DNA of 64,000 nucleotides from Agreia bicolorata (GTDB lineage: Bacteria > Actinomycetota > Actinomycetes > Actinomycetales > Microbacteriaceae), in the NCBI RefSeq assembly GCF_000938265.1, contig NZ_JYFC01000004.1, positions 1 through 64,000 on the forward strand, given 5' to 3'. Position numbers and translations under genes: made by a program. Positions 59,870 through 64,000 of the stretch are shown in pieces. The notes beneath the pieces were generated by a model. It saw only the letters and a list, made by a program, of their open reading frames with translations. It did not search any database and was not told the DNA's origin. Within the stretch, counting starts at the first letter, position 1. The number at the start of each line of letters is the position of its first letter.

Positions 59870-61990
59870 TCAGCCGGCGGACACCACCTGCGCGGGGGAG
59901 GACGGCACCGGTCGAGTAGTCCCCGAGGAACGAGGGGGCGTAGCGAGACCACGTTCCTCTGCCAGCTCGGCGAGGCGGTTCAGGATGGCGCGAGCGACCT
60001 TGTCGTTCTCTCGGAACGAGATCGCATTCGTGCGAGGGCGCGAGAACGCCCCGACAAAGGGAGAGTTCGTATACGGTCCGATCGCGTACTGCCTCGACGA
60101 GTGCTGCCCGCCGGCGCCGAGAATCCTGGTGTCCAACTGCCGCACCGACAGCCTGCCCGTGCTGGCCGTGAACGCTCCATCGGAGACGACCTCCTCGAGC
60201 CCGGCTCCGCTCGTGACCAGCGACCTCAGCAGCTCGTTGTCGCTGCGCGCGATCGCCGTCGCGGGCAGCCGCGCATCCACCAGGGCGCTCGCGGTGACGG
60301 TGACCGGCGTTGTGGCGCTGCCGGCTTTGAAGATGCCCGCCTCCTCGTCGGCCTCCACCCAGATGCCTGCGCCAAGAAACTCCACGATGCCGGCCTCCGA
60401 GAGAGCAACGAGCTCTTCGAGGCGGTGCGCGGGTGGCCCGCTGGCGATGAAGCTGAAGTAGCCGAGCCACCAGCCGTGAATGTCGCGAACCCGCGACTGG
60501 GCCGTCCACTTGGGTGAGTCGACGATGTCGGAGAGAGTGAAGAGGCTCGTGAGCAGGGCGACGAACAGGCCGAGCGTGGCGCTGTGTTCGGGCCGCGTGC
60601 GCAAGGCCAGATCGGTGCGGATGTAGTCGCGCACGAGATCTTGCAGCTCACTTGGGTCAGCAACCAACGCGCCGCCCAGCGGCCGGTCGAGCTCCGGCAG
60701 GAACAGTCTGTCGTCGGCGTAAGCGACACTGCCCTCGACCAGGTCGACGAAGGCCTGCGCGTCGTGCGCGATGAGGTCGTCGTCACCGGCGAGCGCGTCG
60801 AACACCGGGATGGCATGGCCGCGGGGCGTGCTGTCGTCGACATCGATGTGCGGCGACGCGAGCAGGAGGGCTCGCGGATCGAGCCGGTCGAAGACCTGAG
60901 CGAACGAGTCCCAACTCGACTCAACCCGCTCGGGATGCCCTGTGAAGAGCTCGCGGTAGTAGCCCCAGAGCATGTCCTTCGCGATCAGGGGCCACACGTC
61001 GACGCTGAGGTCGAGCGCCGGCAGCGACTCCTCGAGTGAGCGCGCGATCGACGGTGTGAAGTACCGGGCCTCGGGCCGCTCTCCCACGAGGGTCGACGAG
61101 ATCTTCGAGTGATACGGCACGCCGCGTCGCGACCCGAAATACAACCGCGGCTCGAGTCCGGATGCCGTGTAGCGCAGCACCCCGTCGTCACCTCGGTCGA
61201 AACGTCCGCCCCTTCCCTCGGTGAGCAGCACCGTGAGATCGACTGCCGCGAGGCCCATGCCACGCACAATAACGCGCTGGCCGGGCACGATCGGCCGGGT
61301 GTCGGCATCCGCTGTGAATGCGGGTGGCAGGTAGAACAACTCGCGGCGGCCGGCGAAGTCGATGAGGGCTGCGTGCTCGGGCTCGGCCTCGGCACCCGTA
61401 TGGCCGAGCGAGTACAGCACGATGTCGGCCGTGATCGATACCCCGTCATCGAGCCGGATGCGATGGGTCGGCCCCTCGTCGATGGTCTCGACGGCGGATG
61501 CCTGGTGCACGACGACCGTAACGGTCTCGGGGAGCAGACCCACGGCATCCGCGAAGAACCAACTGAGGTAGAGGCTCTGCAGCCGCCTGGTCGGAAAGCT
61601 CGCCGGCGAGAGGTTCTCGATCTCCTGGCGCAGACGCGCATCGACTCGGGGGATCGCGATATCGCCCGCGTTCACTAGGCGCGCCCACTCGATGAGCGAC
61701 GGGCCCGGCCGCACCGGTCCGTCGATCGTCGAGGACTCGTCGGTGAACATCGTGACGTCAGCCGCCATCGAGTTGAGCTTGAGAAGGGGCGACTGCGCGA
61801 AGCGCCAGATGCGCCCGGGGCCGGCCGGATGCGGGTCGATCACGTGGATGACGATCCGTGCGTCGGTGGTCCACAGCTCGGGCAGGTTTGCTGCGAGGCG
61901 CTCGAGAACCCCGGCTCCCCGAGGGCCGCCGCCGATGAGGGCGATCTGGAACTCGTGCGGGGCGATGGGGGAGTTGGGCGCGTGCGACAT
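59870..61990 (-). CDS. Large FAD/NAD(P)-binding protein (pfam13454-type monooxygenase-like)
   Basis: This 706-residue protein begins with a Rossmann dinucleotide motif IALIGGGPRGAGVLERLAANLP and continues IVIHVIDPHPAGPGRIWRFAQSPLLKLNSMAADVTMF, typical of the FAD-NAD(P)-binding domain found in lysine/ornithine N-monooxygenase relatives. A second nucleotide motif is VIVRGMGLAAVDLTVLL. The C-terminal 350 residues have no recognised catalytic motif. The ATG at 61990 is chosen because the Rossmann fold starts 13 residues later. It is divergent from the SsuD-like monooxygenase gene 163 bp away and convergent with metI, so a role in sulfur compound oxidation is possible but unproven. Confidence 0.75.
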   Translation of the reverse strand: MSHAPNSPIAPHEFQIALIGGGPRGAGVLERLAANLPELWTTDARIVIHVIDPHPAGPGRIWRFAQSPLLKLNSMAADVTMFTDESSTIDGPVRPGPSLIEWARLVNAGDIAIPRVDARLRQEIENLSPASFPTRRLQSLYLSWFFADAVGLLPETVTVVVHQASAVETIDEGPTHRIRLDDGVSITADIVLYSLGHTGAEAEPEHAALIDFAGRRELFYLPPAFTADADTRPIVPGQRVIVRGMGLAAVDLTVLLTEGRGGRFDRGDDGVLRYTASGLEPRLYFGSRRGVPYHSKISSTLVGERPEARYFTPSIARSLEESLPALDLSVDVWPLIAKDMLWGYYRELFTGHPERVESSWDSFAQVFDRLDPRALLLASPHIDVDDSTPRGHAIPVFDALAGDDDLIAHDAQAFVDLVEGSVAYADDRLFLPELDRPLGGALVADPSELQDLVRDYIRTDLALRTRPEHSATLGLFVALLTSLFTLSDIVDSPKWTAQSRVRDIHGWWLGYFSFIASGPPAHRLEELVALSEAGIVEFLGAGIWVEADEEAGIFKAGSATTPVTVTASALVDARLPATAIARSDNELLRSLVTSGAGLEEVVSDGAFTASTGRLSVRQLDTRILGAGGQHSSRQYAIGPYTNSPFVGAFSRPRTNAISFRENDKVARAILNRLAELAEERGLATPPRSSGTTRPVPSSPAQVVSAG

Positions 61991-62153
61991 GTCACAACCG
62001 TCAACGTTTCGTCCATCGAAATCGAGGTTTGTGACCCCGCGTGACGACGTGACGAATTGTGAACGAATCTGCTTGGCCCGCTTGCGCAGCCGCACCTAGC
62101 GTCTCACCAACGCGACACGGCCCGTGTCGAGACCTAAGAAGAAGGAGGCAGAT

Positions 62154-63296
62154 ATGCCCATCGAATTCCTCGGCATCGCCGGGCTCAATGACGGCGGCGA
62201 GACCCAGGCCCGTTCCGGCGCCAGTTTCGACAAGGACTACACGCTGCGGTTCGCCCGTGCTCATGAAGACAACGGCTGGGATCGGATCCTGTTCGCTTAT
62301 CACTCGGGTGCTCCCGACCCGGCGACCGCGGCGGCCTACATCGCGTCGAAGCTCGATCACCTCAAGATCCTGCTCGCGCACCGGCCCAACGTGTCGTACC
62401 CCACCTATGCGGCCAAGGTCTTCGCGACGCTCGACCAGATCAGCGACGGACGCCTCAACGTGCACGTCATCACGGGCGGTTCGACCGCCGACCAGGCGGC
62501 GGAGGGCGATTTCCTCACGAAGGACGAGCGCTACGCTCGCACCGGCGAGTACATCCGCATCGTGAAGAAGGCGTGGACAAGCCGCGAGCCGTTCAGCTTC
62601 GACGGAGAGCATTACCGCTTCGAGAACTTCGTCAGCGACATCTGGCCCGTGCAGCAGCCGCGGCCGCAGATCTCGTTTGGTGGCTCCAGCGATGCCGCGT
62701 ACCGCATCGGTGCTGCCGACGCCGACATCTACGCGCTCTGGGGCGAGCCGCTGGCGAACACCGCAGAGCAGATCGAGCGCATCACGGTCGAGGCGCTCGC
62801 GGTCGGACGCACCGAGCGACCCCGCATCCAGGTCGCGTTCCGCCCGATCCTCGGCGCCACTGAGGAACTGGCGTGGAAGAAGGCCGAGGAGATCCTCGGG
62901 AAGATCGAGGCGCGGCAGGCGCAGGCCGCACCGAGCTCGTTCGTCGGCGACCCGAAGAACCCCGAGAACGCCGGATCGCAGAGGCTCCTCTCGATCGCGA
63001 ACCAGGGCGAACGCTTCGACCGGGCTCTGTGGACGCGGCCTGCCGCGGCATCCGGTGGGCGCGGCAACTCGAACGCCCTCGTCGGAACTCCTGAGACGGT
63101 GGCCGCGGCCCTGCTCGACTACATCGACCTCGGCGTCGACATCATCTCGGCTCGCGGCTACGACTTCATGAACGACACGATCGACTTCGGCCGCTATGTC
63201 ATTCCGCTCGTTCGCGACGAGGTCGCGAAGCGTGACGCGGCCGCCGCCCAGGCGTCGGCGTCGACTCAGCCGGAGGCATCCCGTGACGCTGCTTGA
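62154..63296 (+). CDS. LLM-class flavin-dependent monooxygenase (alkanesulfonate monooxygenase-like)
   Basis: This 380-residue luciferase-like monooxygenase resembles SsuD. GWDRILFAYHSGAPDPATAAAYIASKLDHLKILLAHRPNVSYPTYAAKVFATLDQISDGRLNVHVITGGSTADQAAEGDFL covers the FMN-binding barrel, with RYARTGEYIRIVKKAW and PQISFGGSSDAAYRIGAADADIYALWGEPLANT further on. SsuD releases sulfite from sulfonates using reduced FMN and oxygen; this relative may act on another organosulfur compound. AAGGAGG lies 5 nt before the ATG. Its stop overlaps the GTG of the following GNAT gene, and metQNI is nearby. Confidence 0.83.
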   Translation: MPIEFLGIAGLNDGGETQARSGASFDKDYTLRFARAHEDNGWDRILFAYHSGAPDPATAAAYIASKLDHLKILLAHRPNVSYPTYAAKVFATLDQISDGRLNVHVITGGSTADQAAEGDFLTKDERYARTGEYIRIVKKAWTSREPFSFDGEHYRFENFVSDIWPVQQPRPQISFGGSSDAAYRIGAADADIYALWGEPLANTAEQIERITVEALAVGRTERPRIQVAFRPILGATEELAWKKAEEILGKIEARQAQAAPSSFVGDPKNPENAGSQRLLSIANQGERFDRALWTRPAAASGGRGNSNALVGTPETVAAALLDYIDLGVDIISARGYDFMNDTIDFGRYVIPLVRDEVAKRDAAAAQASASTQPEASRDAA

Positions 63297-64000
63297 CCAG
63301 ACCCCGCGCGGAACCGAGCGTTTCGTCTACGTCTCGGCCGATGATGCGATCGCCGAGCCGCTGCTTCGCGAGCTCGAGCAGGAGTACGACGCGCGCTACG
63401 GCGAGTTCTTCGGCGAGAAAGCGTCGGCCGAGATCACGCGGTACCCGGCGGCGGCGTTCTCGCCTGAAGAAGGCGGCGCGTTCGTACTTCTGCTGCGCGA
63501 TGGCGTTGCCATAGCCGGAGGCGCATATAAGAGATTCGATGACCATACGGCGGAACTCAAGCGCATCTGGACCTCGTCGGCGCATCGGAGGCAGGGCCTC
63601 GCCCGCCGCGTAGTGAAGGAGCTCGAAGGCGAGGCGGTGCGCCGCGGATACACGCGGGCGTATCTCACGACCGGGCCGCGCCAGCCCGAGGCGAAGCACC
63701 TGTACTTTCAGACCGGTTACACGCCGCTGTTCGACACCACGCTCGACCCCGAAGAGGTCGTCGTGCACGGGTTCGCCAAGAGCCTGGATGACACGCCCCT
63801 CGACGTGGCCGGCATCACGACGGCCCATAACGACAGCCTCGCCGTGCGTTCCCCGCGCCCGTCGAACCGTTCCCTGAGCCTGTCGAAGAGGGATGCGCCG
63901 ACAGGCAAGGCGGAGCCCTTCGACAAGCTCAGGGAACGGGCGGTGAAAGTCGTGCCTGCGCGGCACTGGTGGCGGTGGGTGCTGAGCGCGCTCGTGGCCT
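63283..64000 (+). CDS. GNAT acetyltransferase domain open in frame into a permease-like segment (partial)
   Basis: The frame from GTG 63283 has no stop up to the window end (239 codons). Residues about 10-165 form a GNAT domain. ELKRIWTSSAHRRQGLARRVVKELEGEAVRRGYTRAYLTTGPRQPEAKHLYFQTGYTPL contains the acetyl-CoA motif RRQGLARRV (R/Q-x-x-G-x-A/G). A repeat-encoded linker follows (SLSLSK...DKLRE, about residues 196-219). VKVVPARHWWRWVLSALVA then reads like the start of an amino-acid ABC permease. Either the two are fused or a second gene begins at the in-frame GTG 63943. It overlaps the monooxygenase stop by 14 bp. Confidence 0.78.
   Translation, partial: MTLLDQTPRGTERFVYVSADDAIAEPLLRELEQEYDARYGEFFGEKASAEITRYPAAAFSPEEGGAFVLLLRDGVAIAGGAYKRFDDHTAELKRIWTSSAHRRQGLARRVVKELEGEAVRRGYTRAYLTTGPRQPEAKHLYFQTGYTPLFDTTLDPEEVVVHGFAKSLDDTPLDVAGITTAHNDSLAVRSPRPSNRSLSLSKRDAPTGKAEPFDKLRERAVKVVPARHWWRWVLSALVA
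63867..63939. repeat. Inverted repeat pair translated inside the GNAT-permease frame
   Basis: A forward copy (63867-63892, core TTCCCTGAGCCTGTCGAAG) and a reverse copy (63916-63939, core CCCTTCGACAAGCTCAGGG) lie 23 nt apart in frame. They encode SLSLSK and DKLRE, the same peptides as in the OleB-OleC linker. Confidence 0.85.

Overview
The window is high-GC DNA from an actinobacterium, most likely a member of the Microbacteriaceae. The grounds are strong G/C bias at third codon positions, many GTG/TTG starts and ATGA/GTGA stop-start overlaps, a fused oleBC gene, a class Ib nrdHIEF operon, an actinobacterial L10 leader, a 13E12-type DUF222/HNH protein and a mycobacterial-type SOS box. The genus cannot be fixed from the sequence alone. 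I saw no rRNA, tRNA or CRISPR array.

Layout. 1-1325: an IS481-family insertion sequence whose left end coincides with base 1 of the window. 1329-8400: a DHA2 efflux pump with divergent TetR regulator, an RNB-domain ribonuclease, a zinc-free MDR oxidoreductase, a DUF998 membrane protein, a YqaJ-type nuclease and an NAD-dependent epimerase. 8402-13063: a MacB/LolD-like ABC transporter divergent from an OmpR-type two-component system, with 11-bp-phased direct repeats between them. 13088-16787: a PD40 propeller protein, a DUF4190 protein, the L10 leader with attenuator, rplJ, rplL and a membrane protein. 16872-22000: a LacI regulator divergent from an alpha-glucoside-type ABC importer (binding protein and two permeases, no ATPase gene). 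22100-27697: an ABC exporter, then a Cache/HAMP class III nucleotide cyclase overlapping an MscS channel with a C-terminal cyclic-nucleotide-binding-like domain. 27752-30336: cystathionine beta-synthase and a cystathionine gamma-synthase/lyase. 30429-35721: APC permease, alanine dehydrogenase/transhydrogenase-like enzyme, DedA protein and an S9 peptidase. 35893-37996: a 23-residue leader peptide coupled to MesX (DUF1852) and MesD, a folate-independent methionine synthase system. 38044-39513: an SOS-controlled DUF222/HNH protein. 39690-43805: nrdHIEF with DnaA-like and paired NrdR-like boxes upstream. 43815-47375: SRPBCC protein, DHA2 efflux pump and an HxlR/quinone-oxidoreductase divergent pair. 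47565-52311: oleA-oleBC-oleD for long-chain olefin synthesis. 52386-57013: histidine phosphatase, serine hydrolase, small membrane protein and a secreted M1 aminopeptidase. 57180-64000: metQNI importer (metN frameshifted), a large FAD/NAD(P)-binding protein, an SsuD-like flavin monooxygenase and a GNAT domain open in frame into what looks like an ABC permease.

Connections. Sulfur-amino-acid metabolism recurs four times: reverse transsulfuration at 27.7-30.3 kb, MesX/MesD with a Cys-type leader peptide at 35.9-38.0 kb, MetQNI at 57.2-59.8 kb, and an SsuD-like monooxygenase at 62.2 kb. A repeat family (core CCCTGAGCTTGTCGAAGGG, often as inverted pairs) occurs at six loci. It lies between rplJ and rplL and between nrdE and nrdF. 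Twice it is translated in frame: as the OleB-OleC linker, and as the linker between the GNAT domain and the permease-like end. Three intergenic gaps hold near-perfect palindromes of 57-62 nt with unrelated sequences. The most interesting system is the cyclase-channel pair: both the cyclase active site and the channel's nucleotide pocket depart from consensus. Several genes without a Shine-Dalgarno have a TAnnnT hexamer 5-6 nt before the start codon, as expected for leaderless mRNAs.
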